A stretch of DNA of 64,000 nt. It comes from Pezicula radicicola (Eukaryota; Ascomycota; Leotiomycetes; Helotiales; Dermateaceae). A model generated the notes under the pieces. The model ran no database searches and was not told the origin of the DNA. It saw only the letters and a program-made list of their open reading frames with translations. This document shows positions 35,639 through 47,704 of the stretch, piece by piece (the stretch's first letter is position 1; each line of letters opens with the position of its first letter). The DNA is taken from NCBI GenBank assembly GCA_003008705.1, contig PDUO01000059.1, forward strand, positions 62,001 through 126,000. Reading direction: 5' to 3'. Both the position numbers and the translations under genes were made by a program.

Positions 35639-36092
35639 CTATCTCTGCTTACAGTCGTTCAGGGGCTGTGCCGTCGCGGAGCCTCTTATCGGAAAATTAG
35701 GTACGATATGTCAAACTTTGAAATCACTGACTTCTCAGAAGTGCAATTTTCCGGGGTAATCCCAAACTTATACATATAGAGGTAATATTCCGAGCCCCGG
35801 TTCCCCAGCGGAAAATTCAGTGGCCCTGATTGAGGCTTTCGCTTAACGCGCCCCTATTCACTAAGCGATACGTCTATACGTGAACATAGTCTGCAAGGGA
35901 AATTCCAAGAACGGCTGGATTTGCTTCCGAAGCACCGCGGACGTATGACCTTCATCTGTTAATGGGAAAAGTCTGCCCTGTTGAGCTCTTTTCTCTTTCC
36001 TCTTTTCCTTTTCAAACCCCAAGACTGTACTGTGAGGTATCTTCCTTGCAATAACGAAATTTTTCACATCTAGCCTTTTCTACGTTGTAAAG

Positions 36093-37714
36093 ATGATCCT
36101 AGACGTAGACGTACCAAACGTTTCCATTTTCTTTCTTTATACTGGCTTCGTGGGCCTGATTCTCAGGGCTCTTGCGAGCTATGTGAACGAGGTTCGTGGG
36201 TGGAAGGCCCGAGGCTGCGAGCCCATGCCTGCATATCGCCAGTGGGATCCTATCTTTGGGCTCGACCTCGTCTGGAGCCAGTGGAAAGCACTGAAGGGAC
36301 ATTATTACATTCCATGGTTAAGAGAAGCGCATAAGAACATGCCCAAAACCTTCACTACAAAATTCCTGGGTACCCGTCAGATCTACACCATTGAACCGGA
36401 GAACCTGAAGGCAATGACGGCCTTGGTTTGGAAGGATTTTGGTATCAGTCCTCTTCGACGATACAAGAATTATGGCATGCCTTTTGGAGATAGGGGAGTC
36501 AACACCGTAGATGGGGATGACTGGGTCTTTAGTCGTTTCCTGATCAAGCCGTTCTTTAACCGCGACGTGTACACGAGCACCGAGAGACTCAGACCTTTTG
36601 CTGATCATTTCCTGACCATCCTGCCTCCTGATGGAGAAACCTTCAATGCCCAGCCATATTTCCAACGTTGGGTACGTTATCACCTTTCCCCTTCTACGTG
36701 TATAGTCTCTACTTCCCCGAAGTCTCTGCCATCCGATGATCCGAATATAAAGTCTAACGCTCTCTTTAGTTCCTTGATGTCACCACAAACTTCATTTTCG
36801 GTGCTCCTATGGATGCATTGACCTATCCAGACCGAGCGAGAATCACCTGGGCCATGTTGGATGTTCTCCGCGGCGTACGAATGCGCATCCAGATGTGGAA
36901 AGCCATTGGACTCCTTGACTGGAGCTGGTGGCTCAAGGCAGTCAAAACAGTACATGAATATGCTGATGAACACATCACGCGTGCCTATGAGGAGATCGAA
37001 GAGCGTAAAAAACTCATCGATGAGGGCAAGCCGGTCGGCCCGGAACGCCAGGACCTTGTCTGGTATATGGCGTCCAACCTCCCTGACAGAGAAGAATTAC
37101 GATCCCAACTGTGCCTTCTCCTCGTTCCTAACAACGACACAACTTCCATCTTTATTAGTAACTGCATTTGGCATCTAGCTCGTCACCCAGACAAGTGGGA
37201 GAAATGTCGTCAGGAAGTCTTGGCCCATGGTGATGCTCCCCTAACATTCGAGGACCTCCGCGGAATGAAATATGTCAATGGAATTCTCAACGAAACACAT
37301 CGTCTCAACCCTAACAACGTAACCCAAGTCCGAGCATGCCTAAAAGACACAACTCTCCCCCTCGGTGGCGGCCCAGGCGGAAAATCTCCCATCTTCGTTC
37401 GTAAGGGCGATATGGTACAAGTCACCAAGACAGTACTTCAACGTGACCCAGAATACTGGGGTGACGATGCCGATGAATTCAGACCCGAACGTTGGGTAAC
37501 CGGTAAGCACTTTTGGAACTTTGTTCCTTTCGGTGGTGGTCCTCGTCGTTGCCCTGCTCAGATGATGGTTACCATTGAATCAGCTTATATGATTGCCCGT
37601 TTGGCGCAGACTTATCGTCGTATTGAACCTAGGGATGCTAATCCTTATACGGCTGTTATGCGTGTTGGACCTTCGAACAAGACTGGGGTTTTGGTTGCAT
37701 TTTATAAGGATTAA
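36093..37714 (+). CDS. cytochrome P450, CYP52-clan type
   Basis: Membrane-anchored monooxygenase and likely tailoring enzyme for the PKS-NRPS product, transcribed divergently from the synthase. Two exons (36093-36671, 36770-37714; intron GTACGT..TTTAG, 98 bp) give 507 residues. A hydrophobic anchor lies at residues about 8-28 (IFFLYTGFVGLILRALASYV). WVFSRFLIKPFFNRD is the C-helix region, LLVPNNDTTSIFIS the I-helix (Asn-Asn where AGRDTT is usual in relatives), NETHRLNP the ExxR motif, PERW the meander and FVPFGGGPRRCPAQMM the heme loop with the thiolate Cys. CYP52-like enzymes often hydroxylate aliphatic chain ends; the real substrate cannot be told. The frame is intact although its partner synthase is dead. 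Confidence 0.88.
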
Positions 37715-38395
37715 ATTGAATTGGGAGCTTTTGTGAATGTGGGGACCATTTAGGGTACTTTGAATAGGGAAGGTGATTTCTATAGAGGCATATTGCTATG
37801 AAGTTACTGTTGTTGTTTCAGCAGTGACGTCCGCGTGAATATGGTTGAATGACAATTTCATGCTTTTCTTGATGTGAAAACATTAATCTCCACACCGAGT
37901 GAGACTTCTTCATAGCACATTACTCAGTATCGATGAAAATTACAGTATTGGAAGCATGTTACAAAACACTACTTAACTTTTTAGATGCTTTTTAGCATTT
38001 AATGTATTTTTTTGAATATACAAATTTAAGAAAGGACTTCAAACATTTGAAATCCTAGTATCTAGGTAACTTCATACTAATTGTCAGCCCTCGCTTATAG
38101 CCCAACCATCATAACAAACGATCGCTTACTCCATTTCTGCACGGCAGAAAAAGGCGGTCTTGTATTAATTTAGCGCCGGAGCAGGCATAGGGCCACCGCG
38201 GAGTCCACGGACCAGATTATTCCCTGAACTATCTCACTACCCGCTACCATTTACCTCCTCCATGGCTCCATGGACAATTAATAACGACTCGCCTTCTCGA
38301 CACATGACTTGTCACTCATCCGCACCTTGCGCGTTGTCAACTTACTTGGTGTCTTCCAAATTGCCGGCTATTACTGGAATACAGCAAGAGACAAC
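37715..38395. other. intergenic between P450 and regulator
   Basis: No gene is seen. It should contain the P450 3' UTR and the promoter of the zinc-cluster gene. An upstream in-frame ATG at 38309 would extend the regulator by 29 residues that do not resemble the family. Confidence 0.5.
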
Positions 38396-41028
38396 ATGAA
38401 AAGATCCGCCCCGCAATCAACGGCTCCTGAAAGAACTACATTCCAACAACCCGTCTCATGCCAACTCTGTCGTTCAAGAAAGCTCAAATGTGATAGAGGA
38501 CACCCATGTTTTAATTGCTCTTCGCGAAACTTTGAGTGTGTCTATATTTCAGGTCGGTATCATACGATGCAATCGATACCGATGTTCTGAGGCCTGCTTA
38601 AGCATTAACATAGATTTGTAGATCAAAGACAATCATCCCAACCACCTATTCAGACATCCCACCAGCCTGCAAGCGGTATTGAAAGTCAACATTCCTGTAC
38701 AAGGTAATACCATGCTTACTTGATATCAAACCTTCTTCACCTTTTGGCTGACCTTTGTTTGCAGAGATTGCGCGAGTCTTGTTCAAAGAATACGGCGACT
38801 GGAGTCTGCTGTTTTCCCTGTAGATGAATCAGAAGCTACTCCGTATGGACCTTCTTCTAGTCGATTCATTGGCACTACAAAAAATCCGAATTCAAGGCTT
38901 CTGAACCAAGATGAGGAGCAACAGAGGACGTCAGAATGGCTAGAGGGTCTCTTAACGGAACCCCACACCTCAGACACCGCCAAAGCTGCCGGAGTAGGTT
39001 ATTGTTCCTGCAAGCTTTTCAATTCTCATAGCTAACTTTATCTAACTTTATCTAGAACCCATCTGCTAGACTCCGCACAGCCTCGCCAGGCGCAGTTGAT
39101 CTAGCGGTCATCCTTCGTGAATTCCCGACTTATAGCGATGCTGAACTGCTACTGGATAACTTTCTGAAGACGGTTGACGCAATCTATCGTATATTACACA
39201 TCCCAACAACATGGCGATGGCTCAAAGAACTTTATACCGACATCAGTGCAAATCGGCTTCCCACAGCTACACAGCTTGCTTTCTTTCTGGGAATCTTTGC
39301 AGGGAGTGCCTACATGTCAAAAAACGACCTTCAATTTGAAACAGCCACGTTACATGGTAGATCTCAGATAGCCCTCGCAGAATCATGGCTCAAGCAAGCA
39401 GTATATTTACTGACTAAACCACCCGTTCCAGCCTCAACACAAGCGCTGCAGACATTTACTAATCTAGCTCATTTGTGCTCTCAGATTGAAGGGTTTACTG
39501 GAAGCTTTGGTATACTCACGATGTCTGGTCTCCAAATGGCCAAGTCAATGAGAATTCATCAGTTAGATACGCCTCGTTATCGAGAAGATCGACGCGAAAA
39601 TGGTGCTGATATGGTAGATGTTGAAGTCAAACGACGAATCTGGTGGCATATTGTTGCTTCAGACTGGTTAGTACTATACAATTTGCAATACCTTTGTGAA
39701 GCCTTGCTAAAGATTCTGACAAATATGACAGGCTTCTGTCAAACGTAGGTGGTCCAAACCAAGGGACTTACATGTTTCATCCTCGACAAATGGAAACATT
39801 TCACCCAAGCAATGTGGAAGACCATGATATTCCGACAGGCATAACACATGTCACAGAAGAGTCTTATAACTTACCCCTCAGCACTCCAACCTCCATGACG
39901 TACTTTCTCTACCGCATTCAAGCAGCTACCCTGTCTCGGGAGGTAGTTGATCATCTGCCTCCATCCTTCTTTGTCTCGCCAGGCATGGATAGCAGTGATG
40001 AAATTTACAATAATATCATCATTCTCGACCAAAAATACCAACAATTACTGAAGTCATTACCACCATTTTTCCAACTATCCATCCGACAAGATACAGTTGG
40101 CCACGGTTTTCTCATGAAAGAGAAGCCGTATCTGGAATGGCAGAGATATCTCATCAATTTCGTGATCCACACGCATTTAGCACGGCTTCATAGACCGTTC
40201 TTGATTCGAGGCTCCACACAACATAAATTTGCATACTCTCGCATGCAATGTATTCGATCTGCGGAAACCGTACTGGAGATCCGGAATTTTATCATTGGTG
40301 ATCAGAGCGTTGGTGGGTTCACATACGTTCTCGCACATTTTTTAATGGCCGCCATCATCTTAGCCATGGATGTATGTTTCAATCCAGACGAGATTCGGGT
40401 GTCGCAACGCAAGCAAGACGTACTGCGAGCCTGTCGCGTGCTTGAAGAAGAATTGAATGCTAAGATGTCACCACCGAACTCAGCCGAAAACGAAAACTAC
40501 TCAAGCAGCCAACTCATGTTGAGATCGTTTCAAAAGGCTGTTCAAAACCTTCGTGGACTCTTGAGAAAGAAACTAACCAAGGATAAGCTACAACATTCCG
40601 ACGGTTCTTCAACTGATAATGGATCGACAAATTCGACTAGCAAGGAGATGGCCATATTACCAAAGAGACAGAGACGAGCGGGTCAGCCTTCTACAATGAA
40701 TAATGACAGCTCATCCGGAGGACCTACAAACGAAAGAATTGACTACCAACTTCAAACCACTATTCATGCAAATATGGATGAGTCAACTCCACTTCAAGAC
40801 AAAACTGATCATCATGGCCTTCAAGGTGGTGGAGAACAAACGCCATTTCTGCCGCCTCCTCCTTACGACGACCATAGCCATGGTCAGTTCGAAGAAACGC
40901 AGGGCTCAGGTGAATTGATTGTAGATGAGCTCTGGGATGAGTTCTTTTCTATGGGTCCGACTTTTAATGATACGGATTGGGGTACTTTTTTGATTGATCT
41001 GGATGATCAGATGGCTGGGATGGAGTGA
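38396..41028 (+). CDS. Zn2Cys6 transcription factor, likely cluster regulator
   Basis: Nuclear zinc binuclear cluster protein. Five exons (38396-38552, 38622-38703, 38765-38993, 39056-39666, 39732-41028) give 791 residues. The zinc cluster CQLCRSRKLKCDRGHPCFNCSSRNFEC lies near residue 20 (seen as CQLCRSRKLKCDRGHPC then FNCSSRNFEC). A short coiled region LVQRIRRLESAVFP follows, then the fungal TF middle homology region around DNFLKTVDAIYRILHIPTTW and VKRRIWWHIVASDWLLS, the latter spanning intron 4. The C-terminal 150 residues are Ser/Asn/Gln-rich and end acidic (LWDEFFSMGPTFNDTDWG), a plausible activation segment. The ATG at 38396 is preferred because the zinc cluster is usually N-terminal. 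Position beside the P450 and synthase suggests a pathway-specific role. Confidence 0.87.
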
Positions 41029-41897
41029 AGAAAGGGACAGGGAGGTAGGAAAAGGTTCATCAGGCGTGGAAACAAGAGATATTGTGGGTGATTGTGAGAT
41101 GTGTAACGTTTATATCAGAAAAAAATTACTAGTGTTTTCGGGAGTCTTTTCCTACTGGCACAATTGGTATGAGAAATTTCAACATACCCGTCAGGAGTAG
41201 TAATGTGATTCAGTGTGAAAGTAGATGGGCAGGTCACCATGATACATGTAAAATTTATTCTCAACCTCTCAACCTATCACCTCACCACGTCTCGCTTTTA
41301 GCCATCTAATCACACTTGAGGTGACTTGACGTCGCTTAGATCATTTTTGCCAAGTTTTGTCGGGATGCTCGTACAGTAAGTACTCTTAGTGTGAACCGTT
41401 CTTACTCTCTATGGGCCACCGATAAATGAGGGATACTTTTGACATGAACGGAGGATAATATATAAATTATTTATAGCATCACGAATCTCGATGCCATCAC
41501 ATCACCACTGATTCCCCCACGGAACAAATATTCCTGACATCTAGCAGCAAATCTCGGTCATGGGACCATACAAATTTGTACGTATTCCAGAAGTACACTT
41601 CATACCCCACCATGTCTACTGTGCCACAGTTGATTTACCTACATACGGAGTACACAGGCTCTACTCGGGCACGACAATGACTTTCGGGCACGAGATGGAT
41701 ATCGGAATCGATGATGAGTTTCGGGCCCGAAAGGTTCCAAAGTGGGAGTAAGCAATGGTTCCCCCCACCACCTCTCACCTTTTCTCACAGCGACCTCTTG
41801 AACTTCATTCCATACCATCCAGCCATCATTCACCACCCATGTTCGTTTGCATCTGTCGCAACCCTCATCCCAATTCCCGTTCCGTTCTGTCTTCGCG
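41029..41897. other. intergenic, no gene recognised
   Basis: Overlapping short frames on both strands have no domain signal. The final part is the 5' region of the transporter gene. Confidence 0.45.
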
Positions 41898-43806
41898 ATG
41901 GCTGATATTAGCATGAAAGACAGAACCTCGGCAGAAGCTATCCGACCAGTCGCTTCTCTACTACCAACGTCCCAGAACCCTACGAGCCAACCTACGCCAG
42001 ATAAGGCATCCTTTCATCCAGCAATCTATATTATGTAATGCCCCCTCTTTACTTGCTACCTCCGTAAGGTAAAGTCTCAATGCTAATGATTGGCACAGCT
42101 CGTGGATTTCTTTAAGTTCGAGCGTTATTCTTTTTAATAAGTGGATTCTTCATACCGTTGGATTTCGTAAGTTTGCCTACTCCAGTACCTCACTTACCGT
42201 GTACATCTATCTCTAGGTGTACATGATATACTTACAATTGCTAATATTGTCTATCTAATTACAGAGTTTCGTATATTCCCCTTCTCTTGCTTACTTACAA
42301 GCTGTCTATTCTATGTGAACTGAATTGAATACTCATTATTTAATTTAGCTCTATTCTTGACAACATGGCATCTCATCTTCGCAACTGTTATGACCCAATT
42401 CATGGCTCGGTATACAAAGATGTTAGATTCGAGACATTCTGTACCTATGAGTAGACACGTTTATCTGTAAGTTCCTCCACTAGCTCTTAACATCCGAAAC
42501 AAAAAAAGAACATGAGGATCCTGATATCGAATCAAAAACTAACATTTTATGTGTTATCTTTAAGTCGAACCGTTGTCCCGATCGGTATTTTCTTTAGTTT
42601 AAGTCTCATTTGCGGTAATATGACATACTTATATTTGAGCGTTTCTTTTATTCAAATGCTTAAGGTCAGTACCAGCTACTAATTTCACTTCTACTTCCGG
42701 GTCTATTACAACTCTTTGTGACTAATAAATTTAGGCAAACAATGTCGTCGCAACACTCCTCGCAACCTGGGCAATAGGTCTCGCGCCACCAGACATGAAA
42801 ACTCTGGGAAATGTCTCATTCATAGTCCTCGGAGTAATAATCGCTTCAATAGGCGAGATAAAATTCCATCTCATCGGTTTCCTTTGTACGTATTCCACTC
42901 ACCTCACCTCACCTTTACATCCTCCCCTCCCCTTCTCACTTATATCCTTACAAATCACTAATTACTAATTTTCAATTTCCCGCTTTGATATATAGATCAA
43001 GTAGCAGGTATAATCTTCGAAGCAATCCGTCTAGTACTAGTCCAGCAACTCCTCTCCTCCTCCTCGGAATTCAAAATGGATCCCCTCGTTTCCCTCTATT
43101 ACTTCGCGCCTGCTTGTACGATCATGAATGGACTCGTTACTCTCATTTTTGAGATCCCTAAGTTGACAATGGTGGATATTTATAAAGTTGGATTATTTAC
43201 GCTTTTTGCTAATGCTAGTGTTGCTTTTATGCTTAATATTTCGGTTGTTTTTTTGGTTAGTTTTTTCTTCTTCGTCTATTCTTGTGGTAGATGCCGTGAA
43301 AGTTTTTGGAAAGATGGGTTTCGTCGAACTTTGTCAGACTTGAAAATTGACTTAAAAATGGACTCGATTGTGGAATAAAGTGAGGTCTAAAGGGGGTATA
43401 TATATACATAAAAAGTGGGCTGAATATGTGTCCAAAAGTCACCTGATTTCCGGCTCACAAACTTTTTAGTTTTGGGGGGCTAACTTTTTTGGGGAAAAAT
43501 TAGATTGGGAAGACTTCTGCTGTTGTTCTTACACTTTCTGGTGTTGTTAAGGATATCATGTTAGTTGTTGCATCTATAATTATCTTTGGTGATCCCGTCA
43601 CAGCAACTCAGGTCTTTGGGTATGGTATTGCTTTATCTGGGTTAGTGTATTACAAACTTGGAGGGGAGAAATTTAAGATGTATTTTGCACAAGTTGGTGC
43701 AATACCACGCGGGGTTGCTACAGTTGTCATTTCGTTGATGTTTATAGCGATTCTTGGCACTTCTTTCTGGATGTATAGGGAGGAAATTTTTGAGAGTATT
43801 AGGTGA
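41898..43806 (+). CDS. TPT / nucleotide-sugar-type drug/metabolite transporter
   Basis: Polytopic carrier of the triose-phosphate/nucleotide-sugar transporter family (DMT superfamily), probably in the Golgi or ER; the substrate is unknown. Eight exons give 380 residues: 41898-42034, 42099-42166, 42265-42270, 42349-42466, 42565-42664, 42735-42885, 42996-43255 and 43504-43806. Family blocks are WISLSSSVILFNKWIL, PLFLTTWHLIFATVMTQF, RTVVPIGIFFSLSLICGN, YLYLSVSFIQMLKA, FIVLGVIIASIGEIKF, GIIFEAIRLVLVQQLL and KTSAVVLTLSGVVKDI. The 6-nt exon 3 encodes Gln-Phe and restores the [KR/Q][FY]P element before LFLTTWH. The last intron is long (248 bp). About ten hydrophobic segments are visible. Its 3' end faces the MFS gene. 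Confidence 0.85.
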
Positions 43807-44237
43807 GGTGGGGTGGGTAAGAAATATAGGGATGGGAAGATAAAGGAAAGTAGAGTGTTGAGGAGTTAGATTGAGATGATTTAGGTGGGGAGACTTTAAG
43901 ACTGCTGTTATTTGTATTCAATTTTATTTACTTAGCCGAGCTACCTAAAAGCGAGGTCGATTTCCCGTTTTTTGAAGAAAGGGAAACAAAGCTATCTATT
44001 TATGTACAGTAGCACGCTCTTCTTCTCTCATACCTAGTTGAGAGGAGGAGTTTTGGGGAATATGAACAATCTAACTCGGAGACAAATTGATATCTGTTAT
44101 GTAGAGTGGAGTGGACTGGAGGAGGAAAATGCCGTATGCGGAGATTCCTTCCTTCTCCTTGTTTCCTTTCATGCTCGCTCATCCTTCGAAGCAGCCAACC
44201 CTCGCAATCGCACAAAACCAAATTCCCATCCTTCACA
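43807..44237. other. short convergent intergenic region
   Basis: Lies between the 3' ends of the TPT transporter (+) and MFS transporter (-). It carries their 3' UTRs; no gene is seen. Confidence 0.5.
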
Positions 44238-45882
44238 TTAAACCCTCTCAGTAATTTTCCACCCCGCAATCCTCCCCCTCAAAATCACAATCCCAATAAC
44301 ACTAACAAAATAATTAACCCCACTAAAAACACAAGCATAAACATAACTGCCACCACTAGCACTTGCAATAGCACCACCAATTGGCGGACTAGTTAGAGCT
44401 CCAATACTAGCAACTGCAAATACGGTACCCATTCTATAACCAACTTCTTTCATGGGAGAGATTCCCATGATTAAGACGGGTCCGAGTCCGATACATGCTC
44501 CGGATCCGATACCGAAGAGTGCTGCGAAGGCTATGGCTGCTCCTTCTGATCGTCCTGGTAGCCAGAGTGCGAGGACTATTACCATGGAGAAGAGGACCAT
44601 TACTGTCATTACGTTGAAGCGGCCGAATTTGTCGGCTAGGAGGTTGGGGATTGTGCGGCCGAGGAAACTGGATTCAGATTGAATTTTAGTACTCCGCTTT
44701 CTCTTTTGGGTTTTTGGAAATGGGGTGGAGTTAAATGAGATTGGTTTTTCTTACCTGGTTCCGTTGAGAATTGGGATTAGATTGAAGGCCATGGATGTTG
44801 AGACTCCGTAGTGGATTGCTGCGATGACTAAGTAGTCGAATGGTACGAACATACCCCCTAAATAAACTATTTAGCTCTGTAACATAACAAACGAAAAGAC
44901 ATGAAATGAGATAGAGAGAGAGAGAGAGAATCTGTTACATACAGTACATGAAGAAGCTGGATACACACATCAGAAGGAAGTTGGTTTCCTTCAATGGTCC
45001 AATGTACGTAAGGATGCTGAATGGGCGTGGAGCGTGTCGGAGGTAAGACGAGATGGTAAAGTTAGTAATGAGAAGCATGCCTAGAATCAGAAAAGCACAT
45101 GCGCGCATTGTCCACGGGAAACCGATCTTGGGAATTAGATGGGTGGCCATGAGTGGGAAGATGACACCACCGAGGGATGAACCGGCGATTGTCAGACCTC
45201 CGGCGAGGGCTCGCTTCTTTCGGAAATATGTCATCGGCTAAAATCGAAAGAGTAAGCTTCGGGTTTAATTGTATTTTTGGGTCTGTACTTACTGCAGTCA
45301 TGGCTGGGGTGAAGACTAGAGATGCTCCAATACCTGAACAGACGGACTGACTGAGGATGAATTGATAGTATTCGGTAGAGAGACTGGTCATCATGAGGCC
45401 GAAGACATGCATGAATGTCCCAATGGCAATAGGAAGTCGAGGACCATAGTTATCAAACAATCTACCAGCCAACGGAGACACGAAAAGCATGAAGAAAACT
45501 AAAACTTGTTTAACATGACCTTCTCCTATAGAGGCGAGGGGATCTTGTACATACACTCCATTGATGTGATCCAGGAAACAGTTGAACTGCTGTATTGCTT
45601 CAACTGGTTGGTCTCGTATTCTGCTTGGAAAAGCGCAATACAGTTGACCCAACCAAAAGATACGAACATGGCCGTCGAAGCTCCGATCAGGGAAAGATAG
45701 GCCTTGGTTCCTCCTTCTGGTGCTTCAGGCTGCTCCTCGGGCTTGATTTCATTGTCTGGGATTGAGTCCGTAGAATACTGTTGACCATCATCGGGTTGAT
45801 CTTCAAGGTTATAAAGACTCTTATGATTTGTCGCCGCTGTCGTCGCGGGAGCGCTCTTCTCGAGAGCAGTGGAATCGGCCAT
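44238..45882 (-). CDS. MFS transporter, monocarboxylate-permease (MCT) type
   Basis: Twelve-helix secondary carrier likely to move monocarboxylates or related small acids; it may instead export a metabolite. Five exons (45882-45555, 45498-45293, 45237-44943, 44857-44755, 44667-44238) give 453 residues. A hydrophilic N-terminal tail of about 60 residues (Glu/Gln/Pro-rich) precedes [20 protein letters not shown], the usual start of helix 1 in fungal MCTs. Other signature stretches are [19 protein letters not shown] (helices 2-3 loop), [21 protein letters not shown] and [20 protein letters not shown]. Intron 3 carries a (GA)n run on the plus strand at about 44910-44932. The start is 393 bp from the divergent flavoprotein start. 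Confidence 0.87.
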
Positions 45883-46275
45883 CGCTGAGAAAGTGTTGGT
45901 ATGAAGAGTTGTTGTGGTGATAGGAACTTAGTTGATGGCGAAAATAAATCCAAATCAACTCTTGAAGAAGGGAAGTTGAAGTTGAATGGGTATGTAGTAT
46001 GAAGAAAGAAGAGAATTAGAAAAGCCAAGTCTGATTCACTATATACTCCGTGGCATATGGCATATAGTTTTGGTTGTGCCCCCCTGACCCCTGCCGGAGC
46101 ACTCCACGGAGCCCTCCACGGGGCGCCGCTGAGCACGTGATATGCAGTCAGCTACCACGCCCCAAAGCGCATTCACTTTATCTCCAGCACCTCTCCCTTT
46201 TCTTTTCTTCTGCAGACAATTCTCTATTCTCTATTACACTCCCCCGCGGACTTCTTTTCCATCTTTGTTGCAACC
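45883..46275. promoter_or_regulatory. divergent promoter, MFS and AIF-like genes
   Basis: A compact 393-bp shared upstream region. It contains a GC-rich tract near 46075-46135 and the palindromic E-box CACGTG near 46134. A TATA-like CTATATACTCC is on the MFS side. Confidence 0.5.
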
Positions 46276-47704
46276 ATGTCTGAGGCCCTGGAATTTTACG
46301 GTAAAGCCCTCAAGGCCATGCTGGGCCTAACTGTCAACCGCACTATCCAGCAAATCCAAGCTGCCAGCCATCGCTGGACTTACCGCGAAACACCAAACCC
46401 GAAAAATATTGTTATCATTGGTGGCTCCTATGCAGGTACTTACCTAGCCCAGCGACTGAGCGAAACCCTCCCTACTGGCTACAAGGCTGTTCTGGTCGAG
46501 AGAAACACCCACTTCAACCACCTCTTCGTCTTTCCTCGCTTTGGTGTCGTCCCAGCCAAGGAGCATATGGCCTTTGTTCCTTACGATGGTCTTTCCAGTT
46601 TAGGACCGCCCGGAATTTTCCAACATATCCAGGATTCAGCTACCGGTATCACGGCAAATCAGGTACAGCTCGCTTCGGGAAAGACAGTTGATTACGAATA
46701 CCTCGCTCTCGCTACAGGAACATGGCAACCACCTCCATCCAAGGCAACCTCAACCAATAAGTCCGAAGCCTGCGCAGAACTTCGATCTTCTCAAAATAAA
46801 ATCCACAACGCCAGTCGAATTGCAGTTGTTGGTGGTGGTCCCGTTGGAATTCAAATCGCAACTGATATCGCCAGTTTCTTCCCCAGTAAAGATGTAACCT
46901 TGATTCACTCGCGGCCACAACTTCTCCCCAACTTTGGTCCAAAGCTACATGAGCATGCACTCCAAGCATTGAAACATCTCAAGGTTAATGTTATTTTGGG
47001 TGATCGGCCACAGCTTCTTCCAAAAACCATTGCAGACAAAGAGTCGTCGACTTTGTCTTTCAAGGATGGCCACAAAGTCAATTATGACCTCGTGGTAAGT
47101 TTTCTTCTTTGTCTTCCCGTATTGCCACATAAAAGTTTTTTCTTCTTTTTATGTTCATTATTCAACTTTACTGACACAATTACCTTCATAGATCATGTGC
47201 ACTGGTCAGAAAGCCAATTCAGGTCTCCTGGAAAAGTTCGTGCCTGCCGCCATCTGCCCTACCAGTCGCCAGATTCTCGTACGGCCAACAATGCAAATCG
47301 CAGACCCAGCGAATCCAAATCCTCATGTCTTCGCTTTAGGCGATGTTGCAAAGACTAATGGTCCCCATATGGCGCGTGCTGCTCGTGCTCAGGTTGATAT
47401 TGTCACATCCAATATACTGGCCATGATCAACCAGCAGGAGCCCTCGACTAACTACACTCCTCAAATTTACGAGGGTGTCATCAAGCTCACTTTGGGCAAG
47501 GTAAGCTAAATAGCTTTGATTCATGACAGCAATTTTTTCTCCGATTGGGACTAACCTCTACTTTCCTAGGGCGAATTTGCATATTACGGTCAAGATGAAA
47601 CTGGCAAGGAAGTAATGGTGACTGGAAAGCCAAAAGATGAAGATCTAGAAGTTGGTCGTGCGTGGGCTAATCTAGGTGCAACATTTGAGCCTACGCAAGC
47701 TTAG
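46276..47704 (+). CDS. AIF/AMID-like FAD-dependent pyridine nucleotide oxidoreductase
   Basis: Two-dinucleotide-binding flavoprotein related to apoptosis-inducing factor homologues and ferroptosis-suppressor-like quinone reductases. Three exons (46276-47094, 47192-47500, 47570-47704) give 420 residues. FAD motif IVIIGGSYAGTYLAQRL is near residue 45, the ATG strand LALATGTWQP near residue 150, and the NAD(P)H motif IAVVGGGPVGIQIATDI near residue 185. FALGDVAKTNGPHMARAA near the C-terminus is the second FAD contact (GD motif). No mitochondrial presequence is evident and the N-terminus is weakly amphipathic. The gene is divergent from the MFS carrier, so co-expression is possible. Confidence 0.88.

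Larger units (their letters stand above)
35200..36092. promoter_or_regulatory. divergent promoter between PKS-NRPS and P450
   Basis: 893 bp separate the two divergent starts, so this is probably a shared regulatory region. It holds a perfect 18-bp palindrome with a CGG-N4-CCG core (35621-35638), the near-palindrome TTCCGTTGCCGGA just before it, and two copies of CGGAAAATT (about 35693 and 35812). It also contains three tandem copies of a 9-bp unit at 35401-35427. CGG half-sites are the usual targets of Zn2Cys6 regulators such as the one at 38.4 kb; the link is inferred. Confidence 0.55.

Noticed and set aside
41639..41914. 91-codon minus-strand frame upstream of the transporter
   Set aside because: It overlaps the transporter 5' region antisense and has no recognisable domain.
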